NCBI RefSeq assembly: GCF_900155525.1
Contig: NZ_LT706943.1
Coordinates: 1 to 64,000, forward strand
Reading direction: 5' to 3'
Length of the DNA: 64,000 nucleotides
Source: Mailhella massiliensis
Lineage (GTDB): Bacteria > Desulfobacterota > Desulfovibrionia > Desulfovibrionales > Desulfovibrionaceae
Positions 18,650-27,988 of this stretch are shown piece by piece. Both the position numbers and the translations under genes were made by a program. The notes beneath the pieces were generated by a model that made no database searches, had not been told where the DNA came from, and worked only from the letters and a program-made list of their open reading frames with translations. The number at the start of each line of letters is the position of its first letter. Positions within the stretch are counted from its first letter, which is position 1.

Positions 18650-19738
18650 TCAGTCGTTAGGGGTAAGAAGTTTGTCGAGTTCTTCAAGAAAAGCCGCAAG
18701 CAGCGCCTCCTGCCCGTTGACGGAGCGGAGTATTTCGCCCTTGCGGAAAATGACGCCCTTGTCGCGCCCGCCGGCAAGGCCTATGTCCGCCTCGCGGGCT
18801 TCTCCCGGGCCGTTGACCACGCAGCCCATGACCGCAATCTTGAGCCGGCTCTTTGCGGCATGGGGGTGGGACTGCACATATTCCTCGACCCTTTCGGCCA
18901 TGCCGATGAGGTCGATTTCCGTGCGGCCGCAGGTAGGGCAGGACACGATTTCCGGCCCCCGGCTGCGAAGTCCCGTGGCACGCAGGATTTCCCAGGCCAC
19001 GGCCGCTTCCCGCACAGGGTCGGCCGTAAGGGAGACGCGTATGGTATCGCCTATGCCTTCAAAAAGCAAAAGGCCGAGCCCCACCGCGGATTTCACGGTG
19101 CCGCGCATGGGCGTGCCCGCTTCGGTGACGCCGAGATGCAGCGGATAGTCCGCGCGGGCGGCCATGAGCCGGTAGGCGGCTATGGTATCGGCCACGGAGG
19201 AGGACTTGAGCGAAACCTTGATGTCGTAGAAGCCGCGTTTTTCCAGCATACGCACATGGGAAAGGGCGCTTTCCACCAGCGCTTCGGGCGTGGGGCCGCC
19301 GTAGCGTTCCAGAAGGTCCCTTTCCACGGAGCCGCTGTTGACGCCCACACGGATGACGGAGCCGCAGGCCTTTGCGGCGGCGGCGAGGTTGTCCACCGGC
19401 TTTTCGCCCCCGATGTTGCCGGGGTTGATGCGGAGTCCCCTGAGCCCTGCGTCGAGCGCGGCCAGAGCCAGGCGGTAATCGAAGTGGATATCGGCCACCA
19501 GCGGTACGGGCGAGGAGGCGGCTATGGTTTTGAGCGCGGCCGCCGCCTTTTCGTCGGGCACGGCAAGGCGCACGATTTCACAGCCCGCCGCATGGAGGCG
19601 GCGTATCTGTTCCAGCGTGGCTCCGGCGTCTCTCGTGTCGGTGTTGGTCATGCTCTGCACCACGACTGGAGCGCCGCCGCCGATGCGGACGTCGCCTATG
19701 CTGAGCTGCCGGGTGCGGCTTCTGTGGGGAGCGTTCAT
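18650..19738 (-). CDS. ispG: 4-hydroxy-3-methylbut-2-en-1-yl diphosphate synthase
   Basis: This penultimate MEP-pathway enzyme is a 4Fe-4S protein. The 362 aa begin with the family pattern [28 protein letters not shown] and a TIM barrel. The C-terminal cluster ligands are SCPTCGR (two Cys) and [11 protein letters not shown] (third Cys plus Glu). The start overlaps the rarD stop by 4 bases, indicating coupling. Electrons would come from ferredoxin or flavodoxin. Confidence 0.97.
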   Translation of the reverse strand: MNAPHRSRTRQLSIGDVRIGGGAPVVVQSMTNTDTRDAGATLEQIRRLHAAGCEIVRLAVPDEKAAAALKTIAASSPVPLVADIHFDYRLALAALDAGLRGLRINPGNIGGEKPVDNLAAAAKACGSVIRVGVNSGSVERDLLERYGGPTPEALVESALSHVRMLEKRGFYDIKVSLKSSSVADTIAAYRLMAARADYPLHLGVTEAGTPMRGTVKSAVGLGLLLFEGIGDTIRVSLTADPVREAAVAWEILRATGLRSRGPEIVSCPTCGRTEIDLIGMAERVEEYVQSHPHAAKSRLKIAVMGCVVNGPGEAREADIGLAGGRDKGVIFRKGEILRSVNGQEALLAAFLEELDKLLTPND

Positions 19739-20655
19739 GGCTTCTCCTTGATGCTGCGCAGATGGTGTATCGCGTCATACGTGTAGATGGCAAGGGCCAG
19801 CCAGATGACGGGGAAGGAGATCATGTCGGAAGGCTTCATGCTTTCTCCGAGCACGGTGATGGCCAGAAGAAAGGCGATGGAGGGGCTCACGTACTGAAGT
19901 ATGCCGATGGTGGCCAGCGTGACGTGGCGGGCGGCATAGCCGAAAAGAAGAAGGGGCATACCGGTGAAGGCTATGGTGCAGATGAGAAGCACGGGACGCA
20001 TGGGGCCGTAGCCGACAATGGCGAATCCGGGTTCGGTGAAGCCCAGCCAGAGCACGGCCGCGGGCATGAGCATGAGCGCCTGCACGAAAAGGCTCGGCGC
20101 GGCGTCCATGCGAAGGGTTTTCTGCACATAGCCGTACAGGGCGAAGGAAAGGGCCAGGGTGAAACCTATCCACGGAATGCGCCCGTAGGCGATGACGCTT
20201 GCCGCCACGCCGCAGAAGGCCAGAGCTATGGCCGCGCCCTGCGGCCGGGAAAGTTTTTCGCCGAGCAGTACGCGCCCCATGAGCACGTTGAGAAGCGGGG
20301 TGATGAAGTATCCGAGGGAGGATTCCACGATCTGCCCGGTGGTGACGGCAAAAAGGTAGATGGTCCAGTTCAGACCGAGCATCACGGCGGCGAAGAACAG
20401 GGAAACGAGGGTACGCCTGTTCTGGAAGGCGTTTTTCACGGCGTGCATGTGTCCTTCCGCAAGAAGGACGATGCCGAGGAACGCCACCGTCCATATCATG
20501 CGGTGCGCCATGATGGAAACGGGATTCAGCGTGCCGAGCAGGGGCCAGAACAGGACGGCGAAGCCCCAGAGAAGGTGTGCGGAAAGTCCCGCGCCGGTTC
20601 CCGCGCAGGAGGCGGAACATTCATGGGAACGGAAGGGCAGAGAAAAGTGCATCAT
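19735..20655 (-). CDS. rarD: RarD/EamA-family membrane transporter
   Basis: A 306-aa inner-membrane protein with about ten hydrophobic helices in two EamA halves. The RarD signature segments HLLWGFAVLFWPLL, LNWTIYLFAVTTGQIVESSLGYFITPLLNVLMG and LATIGILQYVSPSIAFLLAI are present. The double ATG at 20655/20652 gives the normal family length; no strong ribosome binding site is seen, so the start is tentative. The substrate of RarD is not settled. It heads a rarD-ispG-proS operon. Confidence 0.85.
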   Translation of the reverse strand: MMHFSLPFRSHECSASCAGTGAGLSAHLLWGFAVLFWPLLGTLNPVSIMAHRMIWTVAFLGIVLLAEGHMHAVKNAFQNRRTLVSLFFAAVMLGLNWTIYLFAVTTGQIVESSLGYFITPLLNVLMGRVLLGEKLSRPQGAAIALAFCGVAASVIAYGRIPWIGFTLALSFALYGYVQKTLRMDAAPSLFVQALMLMPAAVLWLGFTEPGFAIVGYGPMRPVLLICTIAFTGMPLLLFGYAARHVTLATIGILQYVSPSIAFLLAITVLGESMKPSDMISFPVIWLALAIYTYDAIHHLRSIKEKP

Positions 20656-20745
20656 GGGAAGGGCTGTCGAGGTTTTCCGCCGCCCGGAGCCGGAAGCCCG
20701 GGCAGGCGCGCCGGAAAAGCAGGGAAGCGCCGTGCGCCTGTATGG

Positions 20746-20782
20746 AGCAGTCCGCCCTTCCTCGGGGGAAGAGCGGACTGCT
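20746..20782 (-). promoter_or_regulatory. Stable hairpin between SLOG-like gene and rarD
   Basis: The 10-base stem AGCAGTCCGC (20746-20755) pairs with 20773-20782 and has inner pairing; no U-run follows on either strand. It is probably a transcript-end or stability element. Confidence 0.35.
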
Positions 20783-20849
20783 GCGGGAAAGACTGCATGT
20801 GCAGGGAAGGCTTCGGGACGGACCGGAGCAGCCGGTCCCCGGGCCTTTC

Positions 20850-21404
20850 CTAGCGGTTGAAGGAACGGGCGTACAGTTCCACGATGGCCCTGCGGCCGTT
20901 GGCTTCCAGGAAGCGGGTGCCCGTGGCGGTGAAGCGGGAATGCTTGATGACGGGATCGTCCTTCTTCACCCATTCGTCGTTGATCCAGCGGAACCAGGCA
21001 TCGCGCTTCTGGTCGAACACGAGCAGGGGCTTGTTGCACAGCTTGGCGAATTCCGCGCCCCAGCCGGTGCCGCCCCTGACGGTCTTGTCATCCTGGATTT
21101 CACCGACGACGAGCACTTCGCTGCCGCTGCTCACCTGCCAGCAGATGGACTGGAGGACCTTGCGGAACAGAGGAGCGCGGGTGTATTCGCGGCCCATGAG
21201 GCGGGAAACATACGTCATGCTGACGTCTTTGAGCGCCAGTTCGTCCTGAGTGAGCACGCGGACACCGCGCGTACGCTCTATCTGATGGCCTTCAAAGCTG
21301 TAGTTGACTTCTTCGATGCCCCATGCTTCGGCCTGGGCCCCAAAGAACTGCTCCGCGCCGGCTGCGCCGCCGCTGAAGAGAACGCACTGTTTCGGATCAA
21401 GCAT
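20850..21404 (-). CDS. Hypothetical protein with SLOG/Rossmann-like features
   Basis: A 184-aa soluble protein with no signal or membrane segment. It opens CVLFSGGAAGAEQFFGAQAEAWG, a Gly-rich loop after a strand. Later it has SGSEVLVVGEIQDD and GGTGWGAEFAKLCNKPLLVFDQ, resembling the nucleotide-binding loop plus GT(x)W(x)AE(x)A(x)KP(x)xVFD pattern of SLOG/LOG proteins. This suggests a nucleotide-sensing or nucleotide-processing role, but no family assignment is secure. An upstream purine-rich site supports the ATG at 21404. Confidence 0.6.
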   Translation of the reverse strand: MLDPKQCVLFSGGAAGAEQFFGAQAEAWGIEEVNYSFEGHQIERTRGVRVLTQDELALKDVSMTYVSRLMGREYTRAPLFRKVLQSICWQVSSGSEVLVVGEIQDDKTVRGGTGWGAEFAKLCNKPLLVFDQKRDAWFRWINDEWVKKDDPVIKHSRFTATGTRFLEANGRRAIVELYARSFNR

Positions 21405-21461
21405 CTGGTCCTCCCAGAATAGATAGTGTTGCTGAAAAGGGTAAATATGGCCCGGAACGGC

Positions 21462-21953
21462 TCAGTACGCGGGTTCGACCCTGCGGGAACCCGTGGCGCT
21501 CACGACGACGCGTACTCTCTGACCGGGGGTGATGTAGGGATCGCTGCCCTGAACGATGACTTCCTCGGCACCGCCGTTGTCGTAACGCACGGTGATCTGA
21601 AGTCCCGTCTGCCGGGAGGCGAGATTGCCCGCCCCCGCCCCGGCTGCGCCGCCGAGAAGAGCTCCGCCCACGGTGGCCAGGGTGCGCCCGCTTCCGCTGC
21701 CTATGGTGCTGCCGATCACCCCGCCCGCCACGGCGCCGATGACGGCGCCCACGGTCTGCTTCGTGTCGGACTGGCTGTTGATGTTCACTTCCTGCACGTT
21801 GGTGGCGGTACCGTAGTAGACGCTGAAGGACTGGCGGGCTTCGCCTGCATTATAGTCGTAACCGCCCAGATGAGGCCCGCAGCCGGGCAGGACGGGCAGC
21901 GTTGCGACCATGGCCGCGGCCAGAAGAAAGGCCGCCGGTGAGCGAAAATGCAT
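21462..21953 (-). CDS. Glycine-zipper outer-membrane lipoprotein (SlyB-like)
   Basis: A 163-aa precursor with a lipoprotein signal peptide ending in the lipobox LPGC (Cys ~25). The glycine zipper 2TM region (TVGAVIGAVAGGVIGSTIGSGSG... GALLGGAAGAGAGNLAS, ~68-108) has small residues at four-residue spacing. A basic C-terminal beta region ends VRVVVSATGSRRVEPAY. This architecture matches the SlyB/YmgG-like family of envelope proteins. No function beyond envelope integrity can be assigned. Confidence 0.8.
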   Translation of the reverse strand: MHFRSPAAFLLAAAMVATLPVLPGCGPHLGGYDYNAGEARQSFSVYYGTATNVQEVNINSQSDTKQTVGAVIGAVAGGVIGSTIGSGSGRTLATVGGALLGGAAGAGAGNLASRQTGLQITVRYDNGGAEEVIVQGSDPYITPGQRVRVVVSATGSRRVEPAY

Positions 21954-22136
21954 AAAAGCCTCCTGTGGGGCAGGTTGGAAGCAAGAATGGCTCCATCATA
22001 ACCAGCTTGTGTGGAATGTCCAGTTAAGATGAAGCCGTATCTGTAAGGGAAAGCCTGCAGCGCAGGGCTTTTTTTCAGGGAAGGGCGAGGCTGAGGGAAA
22101 GGCGCTTTCCGAAGCGCGGGCGCGGGGCCTTTTAAA

Positions 22137-22160
22137 TGAAAAACCCCGGCGAACCGGGGA
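22137..22160 (-). terminator. Terminator of the RRM protein gene
   Basis: On the - strand CCCCGG-TTCG-CCGGGG is followed by TTTTTCATTT, a classic short tetraloop terminator 28 bases past the stop. Confidence 0.85.
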
Positions 22161-22188
22161 GTGAAAAGCTGCTGATCAGCCCGGGCTA

Positions 22189-22452
22189 TCAGTAGCGGGG
22201 GCGGGGAGCGCGAGGCTTCGCTTCATTGACACGCAGGGTACGGCCGCCGAAGCTGGTGTTGTCCAGAGCTTCAATGGCGGCGGCTGCGGCGGGATCTTCC
22301 ATTTCAACAAAACCAAAACCACGGGCACGGCCGGTTTCACGGTCGTTCACCAGTTTTACGGAGAGCACGGCGCCGTAAGGGGCGAAAAGATTCTGAACCT
22401 GCTCTTCGGTGGCGGACCAGGGAAGATTCCCGACATAAATAGACTTGGCCAT
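22189..22452 (-). CDS. RNA-binding protein, single RRM domain
   Basis: An 87-aa protein that is almost entirely one RNA recognition motif: RNP2 IYVGNL at the start and RNP1 RARGFGFVEM near residue 43, with the small C-terminal tail EAKPRAPRPRY. The ATG at 22452 gives MAKSIYVGNLPWSATEEQV, the usual start of bacterial Rbp proteins. Such proteins are often cold- or stress-induced RNA chaperones. A long AT-rich leader and a promoter lie upstream, and a terminator follows, so it is monocistronic. Confidence 0.9.
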   Translation of the reverse strand: MAKSIYVGNLPWSATEEQVQNLFAPYGAVLSVKLVNDRETGRARGFGFVEMEDPAAAAAIEALDNTSFGGRTLRVNEAKPRAPRPRY

Positions 22453-22536
22453 GAGAAAAACCTCACACAAAAGAAATCTAAAACCCACACCCTGCTCCGG
22501 CAAACCGATTGCCCAGAGTGTCTCTCCTGTCTATCA

Positions 22537-22565
22537 GGTATGCCCCAACGGAAAAAGCAAGTCAA
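22537..22565 (-). promoter_or_regulatory. Candidate promoter and leader of the RRM gene
   Basis: On the - strand TTGACT (22565-22560) and CATACC (22542-22537) are 17 bases apart. This gives a leader of about 80 bases before the ATG at 22452. The whole 22453-22750 gap is AT-rich compared with its neighbours and contains no gene; such leaders are common for cold-regulated RNA-binding proteins. Confidence 0.5.
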
Positions 22566-22750
22566 TGCGTATTTGGTATTTTTTTCTCATTTATCAGGGG
22601 GGATGGAAGAATTTTTTTTGATACTGCCTGCTCCGCGTTGCGCTTCCCTGAAAAAAAGAAAGGAAATAAGGCAAGTGATATCATACGGATATCTTTTTAA
22701 AGCCGCGCAACATAAGAAAAGGGAGCGTTTTGCCGCGTTTTTTTGCGGAA

Positions 22751-24811
22751 TCAGGCCTGCCTGCGCTTGAAGAGCTTTTCGAGGTCGGCCTTTTCCAGGG
22801 TTACGGCGCAGGGCCTGCCGTGGGGACAGAAATCCGGTTCTTCGGTACGCAGCCACTGCCGCACGAGCTGCATGGCGTCGTCGGGGCTGAGGTGCTGCCC
22901 CGCGCGTATGGCCGTGGCGCAGGCGTGATGTATCCATACGGAGGTGAGGTCGTCCACCCGGCCGGAAAGCGCTTCCCGCAGGAAGGCGGAAGCGTCGGAA
23001 CGCTCCATTTCCGGGGGCATGGCCCGTACCGAGAGACGGTTGCCCCGGCAGGAGGCTTCAAAGCCGAGCCGGGTCAGCGTCTGTTCCAGTTCCAGAAAGC
23101 GTTCCTTTTCCGCAGGGTGCAGATCCATTTCCAGGGGAACCAGCAGGGGACGCGCCACCCCCCGCGAGCCGTTTTCACGGAATTTTTCGTAGAAAATGCG
23201 TTCGTGCATGGCGTGCTGATCGAGAAGAAGCAGCGTATCGTCGTTCTGCGAGAGCACAAGATAGGTGCGCGCCACCTGTCCCAGATAACGGAAACCCTGA
23301 AGCGGGGAAACGTCCGGGCGGGAAGATTCCTTTACCGGTTCGGGTTCAGCCTCGGCCTCCAGTTTGAGGGGAACGGAATCCTTGTTTTCCGGCAGCAGGC
23401 GTTCCCGGGCGGGCAGAGGCTTTTCCGCTGTTTCGTCCTTTTTCCGTGCAGAAGGCGCAGCCGGGGAAGGTGCAGGCATGGGCTGCGCTGCGGCAGGCGG
23501 TGTGCTGTTTGCCGGATGGGCGGGGTTGGGGAGTCCGGTACGGAAGTCCCGCTCGGGCATGAAGGGTTCGCACAGGCTGTTCTTGACGAACACGACTTCC
23601 TCTTCGGGCAGAGGTTGAGGTTTTTGCCGCTTCGGCATGACGCGCACGGCGTCGGCCTCGCCCCAGAAACCCAGCGGACGGACCGGGCGTTCCGCCTGTG
23701 CGGGAGCGCTTTTGGCTGCGGGCGCGGAGAAAAGCGCGGACGGGGGAGTGGGAGAAGGCTCTTCAAAGCGCTCCGCAAAGCGTTCCGAGGCAAGAGGAAC
23801 ACCGGCAAGAGCGTGGTTCACGGCGCGCAGTACCGCCGAGAACACGGCCTGTTCGTCGCGGAAGCGTACCTCGTTCTTGGCAGGGTGTACGTTCACGTCC
23901 ACCTCGGGAGCGGGAAGATCGAGAAAGAGCACGGTCTGCGGGTAGTCGCGGCTGGTGAGCCTGCCCTGATAGGCCTGCCGCACGGCGCGCATGAGCAGCT
24001 TGTCGTTCACGGCGCGGCCGTTGACGTAGAAGAGCATTCTGTCGGCACGGGGCTGCGAGGAGCGGGGGTCGGACGTAAGGCCGTAAAGATGCATGTCCGA
24101 CACATGAATATCGAAGGGGCGCAGCGCGTCCACAATGGCGGGGGGCCACAGCACCCCCATGCGCCGGGCAAGGTTCTGTCCCGCCTCGAAACGTATGACT
24201 TCCCGGCCTCCGGCCTTCAGGGTGAAGCCTGCGTCCGTACGGGCAAGGGCGATGCGGGTAAAGAGTTCCTGCGCCTTTTTCTGTTCCGTGGCCGGGCTTT
24301 TCAGGAACTTGAGGCGCGCGGGAATGTTGGAGAAGAGTTCGGCCACTTCCACCAGCGTGCCCTGATTGAGCGCTGCGGGAAAAACGGGCTTCATGGCGCC
24401 GTAGACGACTTCGATGCAGGCCGCCTCGCCCGTGCTGCCGTCTTCTTCCTGCGGGGCGGATATCATGCGGAAGCGGGATACGGAGGCGATGCTGGGCAGG
24501 GCCTCGCCCCGGAAGCCGTAGGAATCGATGTTCAGAAGGTCGCCCATGTCGGCAATCTTGCTGGTGGCATGGCGGGTAACGGCAAGCTCGAGCTGGTCGG
24601 CCCCTATGCCCCGGCCGTTGTCCGTGACGCGGATCAGGGTCTGGCCGCCGTTTTCCAGTTCCACGGTGATGCTGGTGGCACCGGCGTCGAGGCTGTTTTC
24701 CACAAGTTCCTTGACGACACTGGCCGGGCGTTCCACCACTTCGCCTGCGGCGATCTGGTTGGAAAGTTCCGGCGGCAGCAGGCGTATGGTCTTTTGGGGG
24801 GAAGTGTTCAT
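22751..24811 (-). CDS. mutL: DNA mismatch repair protein MutL
   Basis: A 686-aa MutL. The GHKL ATPase part (1-~330) has NQIAAGEVVERPASVVKELVENSLDAG, TDNGRGI and GFRGEALPSIASVS. A Pro/Ala-rich linker (~340-480) leads to the C-terminal dimerisation domain. This contains DQHAMHERIFYE, which fits the DQHA(X)2E(X)4E endonuclease motif of MutL proteins from bacteria without MutH. It should nick DNA itself and act with MutS. The gap 24812-25032 contains no gene. Confidence 0.95.
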   Translation of the reverse strand: MNTSPQKTIRLLPPELSNQIAAGEVVERPASVVKELVENSLDAGATSITVELENGGQTLIRVTDNGRGIGADQLELAVTRHATSKIADMGDLLNIDSYGFRGEALPSIASVSRFRMISAPQEEDGSTGEAACIEVVYGAMKPVFPAALNQGTLVEVAELFSNIPARLKFLKSPATEQKKAQELFTRIALARTDAGFTLKAGGREVIRFEAGQNLARRMGVLWPPAIVDALRPFDIHVSDMHLYGLTSDPRSSQPRADRMLFYVNGRAVNDKLLMRAVRQAYQGRLTSRDYPQTVLFLDLPAPEVDVNVHPAKNEVRFRDEQAVFSAVLRAVNHALAGVPLASERFAERFEEPSPTPPSALFSAPAAKSAPAQAERPVRPLGFWGEADAVRVMPKRQKPQPLPEEEVVFVKNSLCEPFMPERDFRTGLPNPAHPANSTPPAAAQPMPAPSPAAPSARKKDETAEKPLPARERLLPENKDSVPLKLEAEAEPEPVKESSRPDVSPLQGFRYLGQVARTYLVLSQNDDTLLLLDQHAMHERIFYEKFRENGSRGVARPLLVPLEMDLHPAEKERFLELEQTLTRLGFEASCRGNRLSVRAMPPEMERSDASAFLREALSGRVDDLTSVWIHHACATAIRAGQHLSPDDAMQLVRQWLRTEEPDFCPHGRPCAVTLEKADLEKLFKRRQA

Positions 24812-25032
24812 GCGAACCTCGGGAAGGATGTGACGGCACGGCGGAATGCTTGTCTATTTTTCGGATGAATCATGAGAAAGTCAAGGAAGGGGAGTCTGCG
24901 GTGCGGCCTTGTCTTCGGGGGCGGGCGCCCTATGCAGGGAAAAGCATGGCGCAGCCCGAAGACCGGAGCGGTGAGGGACAGGGAAGAGGGGAAGACGGCC
25001 GGAAGGGCGCGTCAGACGGGAGAGCGGACCTT

Positions 25033-25704
25033 TCAGGCCGAGGGGGAACGCTTTGCCCGCGGATTCTGCACGCCCATGCGGAGCATACGGAAGTAAAGCT
25101 CGCGTCCCACCCAGGCATCGGTGGCGGCGTATTTGATCTGCTGGGGAGTGAGCTCGTGGTTTTCCCAGTTGGAGCATTGGGCGCTTTTGCTGATGCGGAA
25201 CCCCAGAAGGTTGGCGGCAAGGGTACGCAGGCCCTGAGCCTGAATGCCCCTGGCCCGGGCCATGACGGCCAGATCCACCACGCCGTCGGCCGTGAAGGGA
25301 TGGATGCGGGCAAGCGCCTTCATGTCGTCGTGAATGGCTACGCCGACCTTCAGCACACGGGGGGAGGAAAGCAGTTCGGCAATGTCTTCGCTGAAGGGCA
25401 GATGCGTAAGCTGTATGAGATAGGCCGTTTCCGCCGTGGCAAGCTGTATGAGCGCGGGGCGGCAGGTTTTGCCCTTGGTGAAGGTGGGGCGTGTTTCCGT
25501 ATCGAAGCCGAGCACAGGCTCCTGCCGGAGCACGTTCAGCGCTTCTGCAAGGGTTTGCTCGTCCTGTACCAGCACCACGGGGCCTTCCCATGCCTGAATG
25601 GGCAGGAGATTGATTTCCTCCTTGCTCAGGCACGGCTGAAGAACAACAGGCGAAAGCGCCTGCTTTTTGGACCTGCGGGAAGGGGAAACGGTATCGACGG
25701 GCAT
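25033..25704 (-). CDS. 3'-5' exonuclease, DEDDy/RNase D-like
   Basis: A 223-aa protein with the DEDDy exonuclease pattern: FDTETRP (Exo I, D and E), VGVAIHDDMKAL (Exo II) and KYAATDAWVGRELY (Exo III, Y and D). No HRDC domain is present, so it is a short RNase D-like or WRN-exo-like single-domain enzyme. The ATG at 25704 with AAGG upstream gives MPVDTVSPSRRSKK. It may trim structured RNA or DNA; the substrate is uncertain. Confidence 0.85.
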   Translation of the reverse strand: MPVDTVSPSRRSKKQALSPVVLQPCLSKEEINLLPIQAWEGPVVLVQDEQTLAEALNVLRQEPVLGFDTETRPTFTKGKTCRPALIQLATAETAYLIQLTHLPFSEDIAELLSSPRVLKVGVAIHDDMKALARIHPFTADGVVDLAVMARARGIQAQGLRTLAANLLGFRISKSAQCSNWENHELTPQQIKYAATDAWVGRELYFRMLRMGVQNPRAKRSPSA

Positions 25705-25891
25705 AATTAAACCTTGCTTGCAAGCCTTATCATGGAAAAACCGGGGGGGCAAGATGCCCGCAGCGGCATGGGAAGGGGAAAAAGAGGCTGTTTTTCCCCT
25801 TCCCGGCCGTCCGTCGCGGCGAAAAGGCGGAAGAAGGGCGCTTTTCACGACGCAGACGTGCCGGCGGGGCGGAAATCCACGTCGGAAACAG

Positions 25892-25920
25892 GCGCTTTTG
25901 CAGACGGCTTGCAAAAGCGC
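25892..25920. promoter_or_regulatory. Strong hairpin in the exonuclease leader
   Basis: The 11-base perfect stem GCGCTTTTGCA (25892-25902) pairs with 25910-25920, with a 7-base loop. It lies in the 302-base gap 25705-26006, which contains no gene. The other structure in the gap is the mnmE terminator. Confidence 0.35.
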
Positions 25921-25965
25921 GCCGATACCGCGCAGTCCATGGTCGTTTCTGTCTTTTTCGAGGGG

Positions 25966-25995
25966 GAAAACAAAGGCCCGGCGCGGGGCCGGGCC
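25966..25995 (-). terminator. Terminator of the ccm-mnmE operon
   Basis: On the - strand GGCCCGGC-CCCGC-GCCGGGCC is followed by TTTGTTTT, 11 bases after the mnmE stop. Confidence 0.75.
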
Positions 25996-26006
25996 AGGGA
26001 AAGGCA

Positions 26007-27416
26007 TTACTTGCCGATGCAGAAGGAATCGAAGATGGCGTTCAGCGTATCTTCCGTACTGTTCAGGCCCGTGATGTCCGCAAGATGGGCGGAGGCGGCT
26101 TCGAGATGAATGCTGCAAAGATCGGGCGGCACGGAAAGGGCGATGGCCGCATCGAGCTCCTCCAGCGCGTGAAGCGCCTTGCGGAGCTGGTTCGCCTGAC
26201 GGAGGTTCGGGGCTGTTTCCCCTTCCTGCGGCGTCTCATCGGCAAGGCAGAGGGCGCGGACGGCCGCGCACAGCTCGTCTATGCCTGTTCCTTCGCGTGC
26301 GGAAACGGGCATGAGGCGCGCGCCGTGGAAGCTTTCCAGACCGGGGGGCGGGGGCGTCAGATCGGCCTTGTTCCATACCGCGATGCAGCGCTGCGGCCCG
26401 AGAGCATGAATCAGTGCCTTTTCCGCCTCGAAGGCGGCCGGAGCGTCGCCTTCCGCCGCACGGGTGCCGTCCAGCACGATGAGCACGCAGCGCGCATTTT
26501 CGGCCAGTTCGCGCCCGCGGCGCATTCCCTCAAGTTCTATGCTGTCTTCGCTGTTTTCCCGCAGGCCTGCCGTATCCACAAGGCGCACCGGCAGCCCCGC
26601 GAGCGTGGTCATTTCTTCCAGATAGTCGCGCGTGGTGCCCGGCTTTTCCGTGACGATGGCCCGGGGCCTGCCGAGGAAGGCGTTCATCAGGCTGGATTTG
26701 CCCGCGTTCACCTGCCCGGCCAGCACCACAAGCGCGCCTTCGCGCCAGCAGCGGGCGCGTTCGTACCCTGCAAGGAGCGCGTGTATGCCCTGCGCCACTT
26801 CCCGCGTGATGGCGGAAAATTCCTGCGGGGGCAGGCATTCGCCTTCTTCTTCGGGAAAGTCGATGGCAAGGCATACCCTCTGCCGCAGGTATTCCAGCCT
26901 GTCGCGCAGGGCCTGAACCTTGCGGCCGAGCAGACCGTCGAGCTTGGCGGAAGCAAGGTACACGCCCTCGCGCGAGGGCGCGGCGATGAGTTCCGCCACG
27001 GCCTCGGCCTGGGAAAGATCCATGCGGCCGTTCAGGAAGGCGCGGCGGGTGAATTCGCCCCGTTCCGCCATGCGCGCCCCCCGGGAAAGCACGGATTCGA
27101 GCAGGGCGGAAAGCACGGCGACGCCGCCGTGCCCCTGTATTTCGGCGCAGTCTTCTCCGGTAAAGGAGTGCGGAGCCTTGAAGAAGACGACAAGCGCCTC
27201 GTCGGCCTCGCGGTTCTGCGCGTCCAGTATGCGTCCGTGATGCAGCATACGCGGGGTGAAATCGCGGAAGGACGGCGCGGAGGGCCGGAACAGGGAAAGA
27301 AGAATGTCGTGAGCCTTCGGCCCCGATATGCGTATGACGCCCACGCCGCCCGCGCCCGGGGCGGTGGCTATGGCCGCAATGGTGTCGGCATCGGCTCGGA
27401 AGTGGCCTTCGCTCAT
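26007..27416 (-). CDS. mnmE: tRNA uridine-5-carboxymethylaminomethyl modification GTPase
   Basis: A 469-aa enzyme that with MnmG modifies wobble U34 of tRNAs. The N-terminal tetrahydrofolate-binding domain starts DTIAAIATAPGAGGVGVIRISG. The G domain has GQVNAGKSSLMNAFLG (G1), TTRDY, DTAGLRE and NKAD. The C-terminus ends FDSFCIGK, the required CxGK Cys. Its start overlaps the TPR gene stop by 4 bases, so it is translated with the cytochrome c maturation operon. Confidence 0.97.
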   Translation of the reverse strand: MSEGHFRADADTIAAIATAPGAGGVGVIRISGPKAHDILLSLFRPSAPSFRDFTPRMLHHGRILDAQNREADEALVVFFKAPHSFTGEDCAEIQGHGGVAVLSALLESVLSRGARMAERGEFTRRAFLNGRMDLSQAEAVAELIAAPSREGVYLASAKLDGLLGRKVQALRDRLEYLRQRVCLAIDFPEEEGECLPPQEFSAITREVAQGIHALLAGYERARCWREGALVVLAGQVNAGKSSLMNAFLGRPRAIVTEKPGTTRDYLEEMTTLAGLPVRLVDTAGLRENSEDSIELEGMRRGRELAENARCVLIVLDGTRAAEGDAPAAFEAEKALIHALGPQRCIAVWNKADLTPPPPGLESFHGARLMPVSAREGTGIDELCAAVRALCLADETPQEGETAPNLRQANQLRKALHALEELDAAIALSVPPDLCSIHLEAASAHLADITGLNSTEDTLNAIFDSFCIGK

Positions 27417-27988
27417 TTTTCCAGCTCCGCGCGGATCATGGAGGAGAGGGCCGGATCTTCGCAGATTTTTGCCGCGACTTCGTAGTTTTCGCGGGCCTTC
27501 GCCTCCTCGTTCATATGATAGCGGTAAATGACGGCGAGGCTGTAGCGGGTGGCGGCGTCGTCCTTCAGATGGAGGGAGCGTTCAAGGCTCTCCGCGGCTT
27601 CCTTCCATTTTTCCTCACGGGCGAGCAGAACGCCCATAAGGTAGGCCGGGCGATGATCGGAAGGCGCGGCCACGCCCGCGCGTTCGGCCATGTTCCGCGC
27701 CGCATCGTTGTCGCCCCGTTCGGCGAACAGGCTCGCAAGGTGCAGCAGCGTATCCACGTCGTTGGGGTTGCTCTGCAGCTTCTGCATGAGCGCCATGACG
27801 GCCTCATGTTCCGGCGAATCGGCCTGCACCTCGGCAGGGGCCTGCGCCGGGGAAGCCTGTGCCGCGGGGCGGGTGTTCTGACGGACGAGAGGATGGTCGC
27901 CCATGCGCCAGGCCAGAGAAAGGGCGAACATCGCGCCTATTCCCAGAGCGAGCGCACCGAGCACGATACGGCGGGAGGCTTCAGTCAT
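27413..27988 (-). CDS. TPR protein, CcmI/NrfG-like cytochrome c biogenesis factor
   Basis: A 191-aa protein with one N-terminal membrane helix (VLGALALGIGAMFALSLAW, ~9-27) and a periplasmic TPR region (~65-180: DVDTLLHLASLFAERGDNDAARN..., YLMGVLLAREEKWKEAAESLERSL, YSLAVIYRYHMNEEAKAREN). Placed directly after ccmD, it resembles the TPR half of CcmI, which holds apocytochromes. No CcmG or CcmH thioredoxin genes accompany it. Confidence 0.8.
   Translation of the reverse strand: MTEASRRIVLGALALGIGAMFALSLAWRMGDHPLVRQNTRPAAQASPAQAPAEVQADSPEHEAVMALMQKLQSNPNDVDTLLHLASLFAERGDNDAARNMAERAGVAAPSDHRPAYLMGVLLAREEKWKEAAESLERSLHLKDDAATRYSLAVIYRYHMNEEAKARENYEVAAKICEDPALSSMIRAELEK

Noticed and set aside
15229-18660. 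Very long + strand open frame (about 1140 codons) over xseA and proS
   Set aside because: It is the antisense of well-supported genes with clear family motifs; its composition and repetitive Gly/His/Ala content are artefacts of GC-rich codon use.
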